Shown: positions 19,072 to 28,000 of the stretch, one piece after another
Layout of the letters: every line of letters starts with the position of its first letter
Position numbering within the stretch: the first letter of the stretch is position 1
Assembly: GCF_028335745.1 (NCBI RefSeq)
Contig: NZ_CP116477.1
Location: forward strand, 2,170,001-2,234,000
Origin: Pectobacterium sp. A5351
GTDB taxonomy: Bacteria > Pseudomonadota > Gammaproteobacteria > Enterobacterales > Enterobacteriaceae
Length of the DNA: 64,000 bases
Reading direction: 5' to 3'
Notes under the pieces: model-generated
Seen by the model: the letters and a program-made list of their open reading frames with translations, nothing else
The model's database searches: none
What the model was told of the DNA's origin: nothing
Program-made: the position numbers and the translations under genes

Positions 19072-19436
19072 CCCGGCGGGGGCCGCACGGGGCGGAGATG
19101 GCGAGCACGGGAACGAGCAAGGAGCCGGCGACTGCGAGCCGGGCGCAGCCAGTGCAGCAGGGTTGGGGCGGGGGCGAGGTAAAGCCCTTCAGCGCCGTGA
19201 CGAAGGAACGGCTTCTGCTTTGATGTTGACGTTGATGTTTGCTGAAGGATGACGCCGGAGCCAGCGCCGCCAGGGATGGCGGCCACACCGTAGAAGCCAG
19301 GGAAGTTCTCTGATGCTCGCAGCAGAGCGAGCCTGCGAGCTGTGCGCCATACCGCACCACAGAGCCGAACCCCGGCGGCCAGCCGCTCACCATTGTTGAG
19401 GAAGACCGCAGCGCGCCCTTGCGGTAGACGGCGCCG
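19072..19436. other. GC-rich non-coding stretch right of the IS
   Basis: About 365 bp with no credible gene, continuous with 17,483–17,769 before the IS landed. It contains AAGGAGCCGGCGACTGCGAG-like GC-rich sequence and short repeats, but nothing I recognise. Open frames here are by-products of high GC. It ends at the large inverted repeat at 19,437. Confidence 0.4.
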
Positions 19437-19496
19437 ACATAATGTGTGTTACGCGTTGGCCGCGTTCAGCGGCTTTCGCGTAATGCCACATTATGT
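19437..19496. other. Extended imperfect hairpin, candidate recombination site
   Basis: ACATAATGTGTGTTACGCG (19,437–19,455) pairs with CGCGTAATGCCACATTATGT (19,477–19,496) with few mismatches and one bulge. A second perfect inverted repeat, GCCGC-GTTCA-GCGGC, sits in the middle. The left border of direct-repeat copy 2 falls inside it, and only the right arm survives at module copy 1. Position beside a tyrosine recombinase gene and at a repeat border makes it a candidate attachment or core site; it could also be a plasmid-type structure. Function is inferred. Confidence 0.5.
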
Positions 19497-19508
19497 TGAA
19501 TGACGACT

Positions 19509-19627
19509 GGCCAGCAACGTTAATGACAGAGAACGCCGTTGTCTGGCGCTGGCCGGGCGACATTTACCGCCGGAGCGCCTTACCTGAACAAGGCAAGCGG
19601 TGCGCTACGGACGGCGCAGCGTTTGCC
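19509..19627. other. Structured non-coding end of module copy 2
   Basis: Same two structures as at 11,269–11,387. GGCCAGC (19,509) pairs with GCTGGCC (19,548–19,554), and the arm starting GGCAAGCGGTGCGC (19,592) pairs with GCGCAGCGTTTGCC (ending 19,627). Bases between the arms have changed while pairing is largely kept, which hints that the structure matters. Confidence 0.5.
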
Positions 19628-19649
19628 CTGCACCGTACTGCGGAGTGAG

Positions 19650-20744
19650 CTAACTTTTGTGGCTGTCCGGCAGCACTGGCGTATCATCCGTCTCCTCATC
19701 CGCCGTCAAGTCAGCCAGCAGCCCGGTTTCTTCCTCAGCCTCTCGCTCCGCCGGGTGCGTACTCGCATGGACTGCGGATAACGCTTTGATGGAGACTTGC
19801 GTATAGATTTGCGTGCTCTCCACACTCGCATGACCCAGCATCGCCTGTATCCACCGGATATCTGCGCCGTTCTCCAGCATCTGCGTCGCCATCGCATGCC
19901 GGAACAGGTGACAGCTTCCCCATTGAGCAAGTCCCGATGCCCGGATGTAGTGGCCGACCATGTGGGTGATGCCGTTCGCCGTCAGTCCCGCGATCCCGTC
20001 CAGCGCCACGAACAGCGCGGTAATGTCCTGACTGACCAGCAGTTGCGGCCTCACCTGATGTTGGTAGTGACTCAGCCAGCGCAGCGCCCGTCCGCCGATG
20101 GGAACGATGCGGTCTTTCCGTCCCTTGCCCTGTCTCACCGTTACCGTTTTACGGCTCCCGTCCACGCTGTAGACGTCCAGCTTCGCCACCTCGCCCCGCC
20201 GCAGCCCCGTTGACCACAGCAGCTCCATCAGCGCCCGGTCACGGACGCCCTGAAGCGTCGTCAGGTCGGGCAACGCCAGCACCTGCTCCACGTCTTCCAC
20301 GCTCAGTATCGTGCGCGGCAGCCGCTTCTCCAGCTTCGGCAGCTCCAGGTCAGCCGCCGGGTTCGCCAGTATCAGATGCTGTTTCGTCAGCCAACTGAAC
20401 CACACCTGCAACGGTTGCAGCGCCGTGCGCTGGGTTCGGGTGCTGAGTGGCTCCCCGTTGCTTTTGCGGTACTGGTACAGATACCGCTGGTAGCGTTCAA
20501 GGATAGGACGGGTTACGTCACGTGCGTAATGCACTCCCCGCTCTGCCGCCCACAGGATGAACCGGTACTGGTGATGCGTCTGCACCTTCAGCGTCGCTTC
20601 CGACCCGTTGCGCTCCCGACGCCACACCACGAACCGCAGCAGCAGCGCGTACAGGCTCTTCGGGTCGCAGGCCGGACCGATGGGCTTTCTGTACACCTCA
20701 TCCACAGTCAGCAGCGCACCCGCTCGCGGTTTACGGTTGGCCAT
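19650..20744 (-). CDS. Tyrosine recombinase/integrase, module copy 2
   Basis: A 364-residue integrase-family protein starting MANRKPRAGALLTVDEVYRK. The catalytic set is complete: first Arg (~181) in STGLRRGEVAKL, Lys in RQGKGRKDR, HLFRH (~279–283), LGHAS (~300) and Tyr (~313) in TQIYTQV. It differs from copy 1 by scattered substitutions and a shorter tail (DEETDDTPVLPDSHKS). It overlaps the upstream primase stop by 14 nt, as in copy 1, so the two-gene operon structure is conserved. Downstream lie the structured repeats that may be its substrate. Confidence 0.9.
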   Translation of the reverse strand: MANRKPRAGALLTVDEVYRKPIGPACDPKSLYALLLRFVVWRRERNGSEATLKVQTHHQYRFILWAAERGVHYARDVTRPILERYQRYLYQYRKSNGEPLSTRTQRTALQPLQVWFSWLTKQHLILANPAADLELPKLEKRLPRTILSVEDVEQVLALPDLTTLQGVRDRALMELLWSTGLRRGEVAKLDVYSVDGSRKTVTVRQGKGRKDRIVPIGGRALRWLSHYQHQVRPQLLVSQDITALFVALDGIAGLTANGITHMVGHYIRASGLAQWGSCHLFRHAMATQMLENGADIRWIQAMLGHASVESTQIYTQVSIKALSAVHASTHPAEREAEEETGLLADLTADEETDDTPVLPDSHKS

Positions 20745-23700
20745 GCGTCACCACCTTGTTGGCATCGGGGACGATGGCAGCAGCACGTTTTCTTTTTCCT
20801 CTGATTACTGTGTTTTCAGCAACCCCGACCGCTTCAACCGCTAAGCCTTGCTGGTTCTGGACTGACGCCACTTTTTCACCGTCCGACTGACTACCGACCA
20901 CACCCCGACCGGAGGCCGACTGAGCCGCTTCCAGACCCGACCGGTTATCATTGCCCTCAACCGCGCCGTTTATCGGCAGGCCAGCACTTACGGGCAGCAC
21001 GGTTTTACCCGTTTTCTTTTTTCCCTTTATTACTGCGTTTTCAGTAACCCCGACCGCTTCACCCGCTAAGCCTTGTTGGCTCTGGCCTGACGCCACGTTT
21101 TCACTCTCCGACTGACTACCGACCACACCCCGACCAGTGGCCGACCGCTCTTCATCTGACCCCGACCGGTTATCGTCGCCCTCGCTGGCCGGAACGGTTT
21201 CTTCCACGTCCAGTAACCCGCATAAGTGTGGCTGGCCGCTGTCTTCGCCGTCCCACAGCAGGCCGTACTCATAGGTTAGTCCGCGCCGGTAAAGCACCAG
21301 ATATTCCATTTCCAGCAGCCGCGCCAGATGCACTTTTAGCTGCGTATCGCCCCAGCATAGGGTTGCCCGGACATCCCGCCGCGTGAACCTGACCTCCTCT
21401 GATTGCAGCGCCTGTCCCTTCGCCGTCTCCTGCACCCAGCTCTTCAGCCACACCAGTAACTTCCGCGTCTGCGGCGGCATCTCGTCCAGCGTTCGTCCCA
21501 GCACCTCATGCGCCAGTTGGTTGGCTAACGCGATATCACGCTGTTCCACCTCGATATACTCGATAACTGCACCCCGATGCTCGACCCGTTTCACCGTCCG
21601 CTGGTATTGATGCAACAACGCGATGGACTGGATTAAGGTGAGGTATTTCATATGGTCGCGTCGGGTACGGGTTTTATCACTCAAGAACGTCAGCCGGTCA
21701 GCATACGGGTTCACCACCTTCAGTGGCCGCAGCAGCCGCTGCGCGTTCTGGTGCAACTTAGTCAGATACCCTTTCTCACTCACGGCCAGAAGCCCTTCCA
21801 GCGTCTGCCCGTGACGCTGCATCGCGTGTATCGCCTGTGTCTGTTCACGGCTTTCATTCACAGTGAGAACAAGGCAACGGTTCAGCAACTCTTCGTCCAC
21901 GTCGATGGCCGTGGTGGTCAGCATCAGCATCACCGGTCCCTGCACCTTGTATTCCCGTGTGACCAGTTCCCCGCTCTGCTCGTTCTTGCCGGTACTGGCG
22001 ATTTTCAGCTCCCCGTCCGACTGCAACAGCTTCAGCGCATACGCCGCCTGCCGTACCCCTTCCTCTTCCGCGATAGCCAGTATCTTGTGTTGCAGCGAGG
22101 TCTCGCCAAGGTAGTACAGGCTCTGCCCGGTCATCGCGCTGTACTGGATGCGCTCTTCTTCCGGCATCAGCCCCAGCACCGCATCCATCAGCGAGGATTT
22201 CCCCGCCGCCGATGAGGACTGGATAAGCACGGCCAGCGGTTTATCCAGCTTGCGCGACGTCGCCGCCAGATACCCGGTCAGCAGGTTGGTGCTTTCCCCC
22301 ACCACGCCACAGGCCGCCAGGTCATTGATGATACGCTCGGCCAGGTCGGGGGATTTGAGTAACGCCAGCGCTGCCGCTTCGTCTTCCGCGCTGACCGTCA
22401 CCGCCGCTGTAGCGTCCGACTGCGCCGTAGATTGTCGCGCTTCATCCTGCTTTTGCTCCAGCATCAGCAAGACCCGACCGCATTCGCGCTTGATGACCAA
22501 GGCCTCACAGCCCAACTCCGCCGCCGCCGCGCTGATATAGCCCTGACGATGACGTGAACTGTACATGTCCAGACTGTCCACATGGAACGCACCGGTTGCG
22601 TCATCCCGCACTTGTACGTTGACTTTCATCACCTCGGCCACGCTGTTCTTCTGCCAGCCCCGCACCCGCCACACCCGTGGACCGGCTCGTAACAGCAGTT
22701 CGCCCGCATCCGTCTGTTCGCACGGGATAAGTGCCTGAACCGGTGGTGTTGCTGGTTCATTCGGTTGGGCAGCTAAAAAAGGAGGGGTTTCACTCACGCC
22801 AGATACCGGCGTTTCATGGGAGAACACCACACCGGGAACCGTGCCTTTACCCATCCATTGTGCCTGCTCCAGCGCCAGCCCTAACGCCGCTTCAGGATTG
22901 CCACTCTTCAGCGCGAACGCATTCGCATCCAGCCCTTGCGGGAACTGCACCCGCCACGCTTCGATACCCGCTTCCAGCAGGTCTGCCGCCACGCTTTCCG
23001 CACCCCGGTCGCCTGCCTCATCCCGGTCATAGGCGATTAACACCCGCTTTACCCCGTGGTACTGCAACGCGGCCAGATGCTCAGCGGTAAAACCGTTCGC
23101 CCCGTAAGCCGTGGTCACGTTGCGGAACCCGGCACACCAGAACGTCATGGCATCGATTAACGCTTCACACAGGATGACCTCTGACGACGCCTTCAGCGCT
23201 TCCTCGTTCCACACCCCGGCCAGCGGTGACGGCAGATACAGGTGCTTCGCCGCCCCTTTCTTCACCGCGTAGTCCGCTGTGGTTCGGCGTCCGTACAACT
23301 GCAACACCCGTCCGCGCTGCGCCACGTTCGCCGATTCGGACCAGCCCACGACCGGCATCACCACGCAGCCCCGGAAGTGGTCTTGCCGCGTCGTCGACCG
23401 CAACACCCCCAGCCCGGCCAGCCGCTCACGCAGCCGTTTTCCCTCACCGCTCGCACTGGATGGCAACACTCCCGCGCTGCCGCCGATACCGTGATGACCG
23501 GCGAACCCCAGCTTAAAATGACTAACCAGCTCAGGATGGTTCAGCCCGCGACTGACCAGCCATTGCTGTGCCTCCGGGCTGGTCAGCAGATTGTGGTGAT
23601 AGAAGTCGATAACCTGATGCAGCAACGCCTGACCGTCATCATCCAGGTCAGACAGCGGCGTCCGCACCACTGGTGGAGATGCCGGTACAGGGACGGCGGC

Positions 23701-24027
23701 TAAAGAAGACGCAGAACCGCCCAGCTCACGCAGCCGCACCAGAGTCTGCGGGTAGGTCAGCCGCTCAGTCTGTTGCAGCCAGTCCAGCACCGACCCCGAT
23801 GCCCCGCAGCCAAAGCAGTGATACAGGTTCTTTGACGGCGTAATGACGCAGGACGGGGTTTTCTCCCGATGGAACGGACACAGGCACACATGGCTGTCGT
23901 CACCCTGCTTTTTCAGCACATACCCCTGACTTTGCGCCACGGTCAGCAACGAGACCTCACGCTTGAGTCGCGCCAGTTCTGCCGGTGTCATTCGTCCCAT
24001 TCCGCTGCTCCTGTAAAAACCTGTCAA
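20731..24027 (-). CDS. CHC2/Toprim DNA primase with C-terminal ATPase, copy 2
   Basis: A 1,098-residue protein, identical in its first ~805 residues to copy 1 (zinc finger C48–C74, Toprim ~280–360, P-loop ~600). After residue ~805 the sequence diverges. The winged-helix-like segment reads RFTRRDVRATLCWGDTQLKVH instead of RFTRRDIRGYTNWSDSQLKNH. The tail then carries two ~75-residue tandem repeats (DNRSG..., GRGVVGSQS..., VGVTENAVIKGKKK / VGVAENTVIRGKRK) where copy 1 has one. Both copies end in HGQP. The conserved catalytic part with an exchangeable C-terminal DNA-binding part suggests each copy may recognise a different origin sequence. Transcribed divergently from xre across a palindromic operator. 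Confidence 0.85.
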   Translation of the reverse strand: MTGFYRSSGMGRMTPAELARLKREVSLLTVAQSQGYVLKKQGDDSHVCLCPFHREKTPSCVITPSKNLYHCFGCGASGSVLDWLQQTERLTYPQTLVRLRELGGSASSLAAVPVPASPPVVRTPLSDLDDDGQALLHQVIDFYHHNLLTSPEAQQWLVSRGLNHPELVSHFKLGFAGHHGIGGSAGVLPSSASGEGKRLRERLAGLGVLRSTTRQDHFRGCVVMPVVGWSESANVAQRGRVLQLYGRRTTADYAVKKGAAKHLYLPSPLAGVWNEEALKASSEVILCEALIDAMTFWCAGFRNVTTAYGANGFTAEHLAALQYHGVKRVLIAYDRDEAGDRGAESVAADLLEAGIEAWRVQFPQGLDANAFALKSGNPEAALGLALEQAQWMGKGTVPGVVFSHETPVSGVSETPPFLAAQPNEPATPPVQALIPCEQTDAGELLLRAGPRVWRVRGWQKNSVAEVMKVNVQVRDDATGAFHVDSLDMYSSRHRQGYISAAAAELGCEALVIKRECGRVLLMLEQKQDEARQSTAQSDATAAVTVSAEDEAAALALLKSPDLAERIINDLAACGVVGESTNLLTGYLAATSRKLDKPLAVLIQSSSAAGKSSLMDAVLGLMPEEERIQYSAMTGQSLYYLGETSLQHKILAIAEEEGVRQAAYALKLLQSDGELKIASTGKNEQSGELVTREYKVQGPVMLMLTTTAIDVDEELLNRCLVLTVNESREQTQAIHAMQRHGQTLEGLLAVSEKGYLTKLHQNAQRLLRPLKVVNPYADRLTFLSDKTRTRRDHMKYLTLIQSIALLHQYQRTVKRVEHRGAVIEYIEVEQRDIALANQLAHEVLGRTLDEMPPQTRKLLVWLKSWVQETAKGQALQSEEVRFTRRDVRATLCWGDTQLKVHLARLLEMEYLVLYRRGLTYEYGLLWDGEDSGQPHLCGLLDVEETVPASEGDDNRSGSDEERSATGRGVVGSQSESENVASGQSQQGLAGEAVGVTENAVIKGKKKTGKTVLPVSAGLPINGAVEGNDNRSGLEAAQSASGRGVVGSQSDGEKVASVQNQQGLAVEAVGVAENTVIRGKRKRAAAIVPDANKVVTHGQP
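20763..21187 (-). repeat. 75-codon tandem repeat in the primase copy 2 tail
   Basis: Two units at a 225-bp offset, easily seen at CGACCGGTTATC (21,163 and 20,938) and at the GTGTGG/GGTCGG-rich stretch. Each encodes DNRSG..., a Gly/Ser/Gln linker, and a basic end (KGKKKTGK / RGKRKRAA). Copy 1 has one unit. The likely role is a flexible basic linker; the repeat would change length by slippage or unequal exchange. Confidence 0.7.
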
Positions 24028-24038
24028 GATGCCATATT

Positions 24039-24055
24039 GATATCTTAAAGATATC
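24039..24055. promoter_or_regulatory. Palindromic operator, module copy 2
   Basis: GATATCTTAAAGATATC, identical to the site at 15,604 and in the same divergent gap between primase and xre. Confidence 0.65.
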
Positions 24056-24102
24056 TGATATGATATTTAAAAACAAGCCATTCAGAAGGGGGACGTATAG
24101 TG

Positions 24103-24498
24103 ATGCCAAGTTCAACAATCTGGTTTCTTAATATGCAGTTCCCTGAACGTCTTACCATGTTGCGCAAGGCACGCGGACTCACTCAACAAGCGCTGGCTGA
24201 GATGGCTGGCGTCGCGGTATTACAGATACGCCGCTACGAAGGCGGTAATTCACAGCCCACGCTGGATGTTATTCGCCGACTGGCAATTGCACTGGGTGCC
24301 AGTGCTGATATGTTAGTTTTCGATGAGCAGGAGCGAGGACCCGGTGAGCAGTTACGTTACCAGTTCGAGACGATTTCGCGTATGCCTCAGCATGAACAGG
24401 ACGTTATACGGGAACTGCTCGACGCCATGATTATCAAGAACCAGGTCGCCGGGGCTATGGCTCGTGTGACTCAGGGAACAGCTAAAGAAGAGAGTTAA
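24103..24498 (+). CDS. XRE-family HTH transcriptional regulator, copy 2
   Basis: A 131-residue regulator identical in protein sequence to the copy at 15,668. The N-terminal XRE helix-turn-helix (MLRKARGLTQQALAEMA) is followed by a helical C-terminus. Because the two regulators and their operators are identical, each should act on both modules, so the copies are expected to be regulated together. It lies upstream of symE copy 2 on the same strand. Confidence 0.85.
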   Translation: MPSSTIWFLNMQFPERLTMLRKARGLTQQALAEMAGVAVLQIRRYEGGNSQPTLDVIRRLAIALGASADMLVFDEQERGPGEQLRYQFETISRMPQHEQDVIRELLDAMIIKNQVAGAMARVTQGTAKEES

Positions 24499-24568
24499 CA
24501 GACGCGGGCTGAAGGTGCTACCAACACCAACAACCCGCTAACCACTGGCAACTAAAGAGGTAGTTACT

Positions 24569-24805
24569 ATGGCTAGGCAGCATCATAAGTCAGAACCCGC
24601 CACACCCCAAGCATTACGACACCTGAAGGTCGGCTACGTCAGCCGCCGCCACGCAGACCGCAACGATATGACGCGCTATTACAACCGCAGCCCCAGCCTG
24701 CACCTTACTGGCAACTGGCTCGAAGCCGCAGGATTTGGGACCGATACACCGGTCGTCGTCACCGTTGAACACGGTCAACTGCTGATACGTATTGTGGCTG
24801 AATGA
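24569..24805 (+). CDS. SymE-like toxin, copy 2
   Basis: A 78-residue protein identical to copy 1, with the SymE/AbrB-like stretch LHLTGNWLEAAGFG. It converges on the cdiI gene at 24,869 over a shared terminator. The gene is therefore found next to an immunity gene at both modules, with the same geometry. Whether it is toxic here is not shown by sequence, since the N-terminal part of classical SymE is absent (78 versus ~113 residues). Confidence 0.75.
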   Translation: MARQHHKSEPATPQALRHLKVGYVSRRHADRNDMTRYYNRSPSLHLTGNWLEAAGFGTDTPVVVTVEHGQLLIRIVAE

Positions 24806-24813
24806 CAGGCAAC

Positions 24814-24847
24814 AAAAATCCCGGCCTGTTTGTGAGGCCGGGATTTA
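24814..24847. terminator. Bidirectional terminator, symE copy 2 / cdiI
   Basis: AAAAATCCCGGCC-TGTTTGTGA-GGCCGGGATTT. The left arm is shared with copy 1 but the loop and right arm differ, so the module border lies in the stem. Confidence 0.85.
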
Positions 24848-24868
24848 TAAGATGTTTACAAAACATGG

Positions 24869-25060
24869 CTACTTTAGCAGTTCGATATCATCAGGATAAA
24901 CTGTTAATACATCTAATGTATTACCTTCATTATCAACAAACTCTACTTCATAACCTAATACAGGTTCTTTATATATCATGACAACAGCACCCTTACACCC
25001 TTTGAGTACCGTATCAGACAAGCCTTTTTTTGCCAGAACCACATCATATTCTTTGATCAT
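24869..25060 (-). CDS. cdiI: CDI immunity protein, DUF4926-like
   Basis: A 63-residue acidic protein (MIKEYDVVLAKKGL, GCKGAVVMIYKEP, GYEVEFVDNEGNTLDVLTV, DDIELLK). The pattern, including YEVEF followed by a Gly-Asn turn and TVYPDDI, is that of the small DUF4926 family, which often follows toxins with a DUF6883-type domain. It starts 21 bp after the cdiA stop, the standard place for a CDI immunity gene, and should bind the CdiA C-terminus in the cytoplasm. Short but convincing from context. Confidence 0.8.
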   Translation of the reverse strand: MIKEYDVVLAKKGLSDTVLKGCKGAVVMIYKEPVLGYEVEFVDNEGNTLDVLTVYPDDIELLK

Positions 25061-25081
25061 ATAGTGAATACCAATATATAC

Positions 25082-28000
25082 CTATTTCTTAGCTGGGATA
25101 GCGGTTACTAATCTGACAACACCATCGTCATTTTTAATCCAACCAAATTTAACGTTAATGGTTCTGCCATTAGTACCAGTTATTGGTATCACCTGATCGT
25201 ATTTAGTACCGAACTGCGTTTCTGTAGTTTTAACCGCTTTTTCGGGATTGAAGACAATTTGCTTTGCCAGTTCACCTGAGTTCTTCTTGTTAAAACCAAG
25301 CGCACTATCGAACCACTCAGCCTTACTTCCCCCGACAGGATGATCTTTTTCCAATAGATATGTAGACAATTTTTTATCAACGCTAATCTGTGTTTCAGGT
25401 GGATTTTTAATAACGCTTTTGACTACGCCATTTCCAGTATCTTTGGATGATTTCCCTGCTCCGCCAACAATCCCAGCCGCACTTGTCGCCCCCGCTTGAG
25501 CAATGGTGTTAATTGCAAGCTGGGATGCTTCATCCGAACCGCCCGCAGCTTGCGCGTTGTGTATCGCCTGTAAACGTCCGGCTTCCAGAGCAGGCGTCAC
25601 AACGTGCAGATAAGCCCATTCCTGAAGGTCTTCTCCATCCAGGCTGCCATTAGCCCGAAGTTTCTCCCCCAGTTCCTCAATTCGCTGGCTATAGCCAGCC
25701 TGCAACTCCGCCATTTCTTTGGCTTTTGCAACACACACATCAACGCTGGAACAGTTTTCGACACTCTTGATTTGTTCGTCAGAGATTTTCTTGAACTTCT
25801 CCGTCACCCCATCTTTACAGGCACTGTCACTGCCACAGGATGACATTTCACTTAGCCGTTGACGGTTCTCCTCTGTACTGAGGAAGTTATTCTCCACCGC
25901 ATTACGCCCGGACTGTGCGCCGCTGGCGGCAGAAGCAGTGCTGTTGCTCGCCAGACCGGATATCAGCCCGGAGGCCAGCGTGGAAAGCGCGCTGACGGAT
26001 TGCTTTTCTTCTTCCGTCAGATCGTTCGCCGTCTTGCCCGGGTATTGCTCCGCCATAATGGCGCGGGCAGCCAGTTCACCGCTGGAGGCCCCTATCGCCC
26101 CCGCCGCAGCATCCTGCCCCGACAGTTGCGCGACCACCGCCCCCACCACTGCGTGCGCCATCGCGTTCGCCGCGATATCCGACGCCGTGATTTTGCTTTC
26201 ATCCTTCGGTAGCGTGACGTCTTTCACCAGCTGTGCAAGGTACGGTGACGCCCCGCTGGCTATCGCTTTCTGGATGTCCCCACCCGCCAGTGCCTGAATC
26301 GCCGCCGTCGCTGCCTGTGCCGCTCGTTGGAAATCGCTACCCGTGCCGTATTTCTGCATCTCGGCCTTGTAGGTCGGTGATTCCGTCAGCGCCTTTTTAT
26401 AGTCCTCCCACATCGCGACCGAATCACCGTCCTGCGGACGTTTGACTTTGGCGTCGCCCTTGGCCTCCGCGGCTTTCTGCGCTTTCAGCTCGCCTTCCGT
26501 GCGCACGATATCCATCACCTGCGCGCCGATTTCACCTATCAGCTGCGCCTGTTTCAGGCGTTTCTGCTCTTTCTCTTTGTTAAAGATCGGGCTGAGCGCA
26601 TTGTTCGCGTGCTCAACGTCACGGCTCAGCGTGGTGATATCCTGCACCTGTTTCGCCGTGTCCCGCAACAACAACGTGCCGTCGCTCACCGCCGCATAGG
26701 TGGTGCTGGACGCATTACCGCGGCTCCCCAGCGACATCAGCGCCGACGGCACCGTCATCGCCAGCGTCGAGAGCATACTGCCGCTCATCGATGGACTGGC
26801 ACTGAGGCCAATGCCACTGTGCTCCACCTTGAATTCGGCTTTGTTGTTGAGCCCGCTCCAGCCCAGCGTCCCCGTTTCCAGCCGATTTTTCTCTGCGCTG
26901 GCGGTGGAACCAATGACCGCAGCGTCAAGCTGGGTGTGTTCACCGGTTTTTATACCAAATCCGTCTTTACCCGCAAAGAGCCCGGTCTGCTGCTGCACGC
27001 TGTCATAGTTGCTGTGGATTTTGTCTTTGCTGGCGCTGAGATAACCACTGCCGCTCATCGATCCCCAGGTAAAGCTGCCCCCGGCCGCCACGCTGGTCTG
27101 TTTGGAATCATAACGCTCGCTGTCTTGCTGACTTTGCAGCAGCAGATTACGTCCGGCATCGACATCAATGCGCTCGCCGTTCACCTGCGCGCCAATCAGT
27201 CGCGTATCACGTTCGCTTTTCAGCGTGACGTGGTTACCCGCATCCACCGTGGTTTCTGACCAGCTGTTGCCCGTCCCGGTTTCCCGCCCTTTCGCCGCAT
27301 TGACGTTGGCGAAAATGCTGAGCCCCGCACTCCCGTTACTCAGTCCTAGACTGATGCCGATATTCCCGCCGCTGCTGCTGTTCTTGCCGCTGATGTTCTC
27401 GCTGTTGCGTGCCGAGAGCAGGTGGATATCCCGCGCCGCGTTCATCAGAACATCGCCGCCCGCCTTAAGCTGGCTGCCCGCGACCGTGATATCTCCGGTA
27501 CGCGACTCGATGCCGATATCTCCCGCCGCATTCAGCGTCGAGCCAAAGCTCTGCTTCTGCTCGCTGGTCTGGCTGGAGCGTGAATTCTGCGCCCCGAGCG
27601 AAATGCTGACGCCGACAAAAGAGGCTTCCCCCTTGTTGTTCAGCTCGGACTGGCTGCCCTGATAGGCCTGATAACCGGCCAGCCCAGCCTTCATCCCCTG
27701 CAGCAGCGCCAGCCGGCCATCGCTTTCGCTTTTCGCCGCCTGAATGCTCTGCACCGCGCTGTTGAGCGCCGACCCCACCACGCCGGACAGCGCCACGGTC
27801 AGACCCGCGCTTTTCTGCTCAAACTCCTGCTGCTGTTTGCGGGTGTCATAGCCTGGGTCAATGGTGACGTTGCTGCCCTGCAGGAGGATGTCTTTTCCGG
27901 CCACCATATCGGTGCCGCTGATCGTGACATCGTTCCCGGCCTTCACCGTCACCGAGTCGGTCGTGCTGCCCAGGGTGCTGATGCTCTGGCTTTGTGTCGC

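Larger units (their letters stand above)
19474..24826. repeat. Direct repeat copy 2: recombinase–primase–XRE–SymE module
   Basis: Second copy of the module at 11,233–16,392, same orientation. It is slightly longer (~5.35 kb), because the primase tail here contains an internal duplication. The right end is inside the terminator after symE, just before the cdiI gene of the main CDI locus. Recombination between the copies would delete about 8.4 kb, including the orphan toxin pair and the IS. Confidence 0.9.

Noticed and set aside
18989..19393. N-terminal extension of the IS transposase frame
   Set aside because: It crosses the inverted repeat and target duplication at 19,071–19,080; homology to IS10 transposases begins at MPARK.
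19495..19501. GTTGAAT as an integron attC core
   Set aside because: It matches GTTRRRY, but no RYYYAAC partner is found at the other end and the recombinase lacks a visible integron-type insert; chance match likely.
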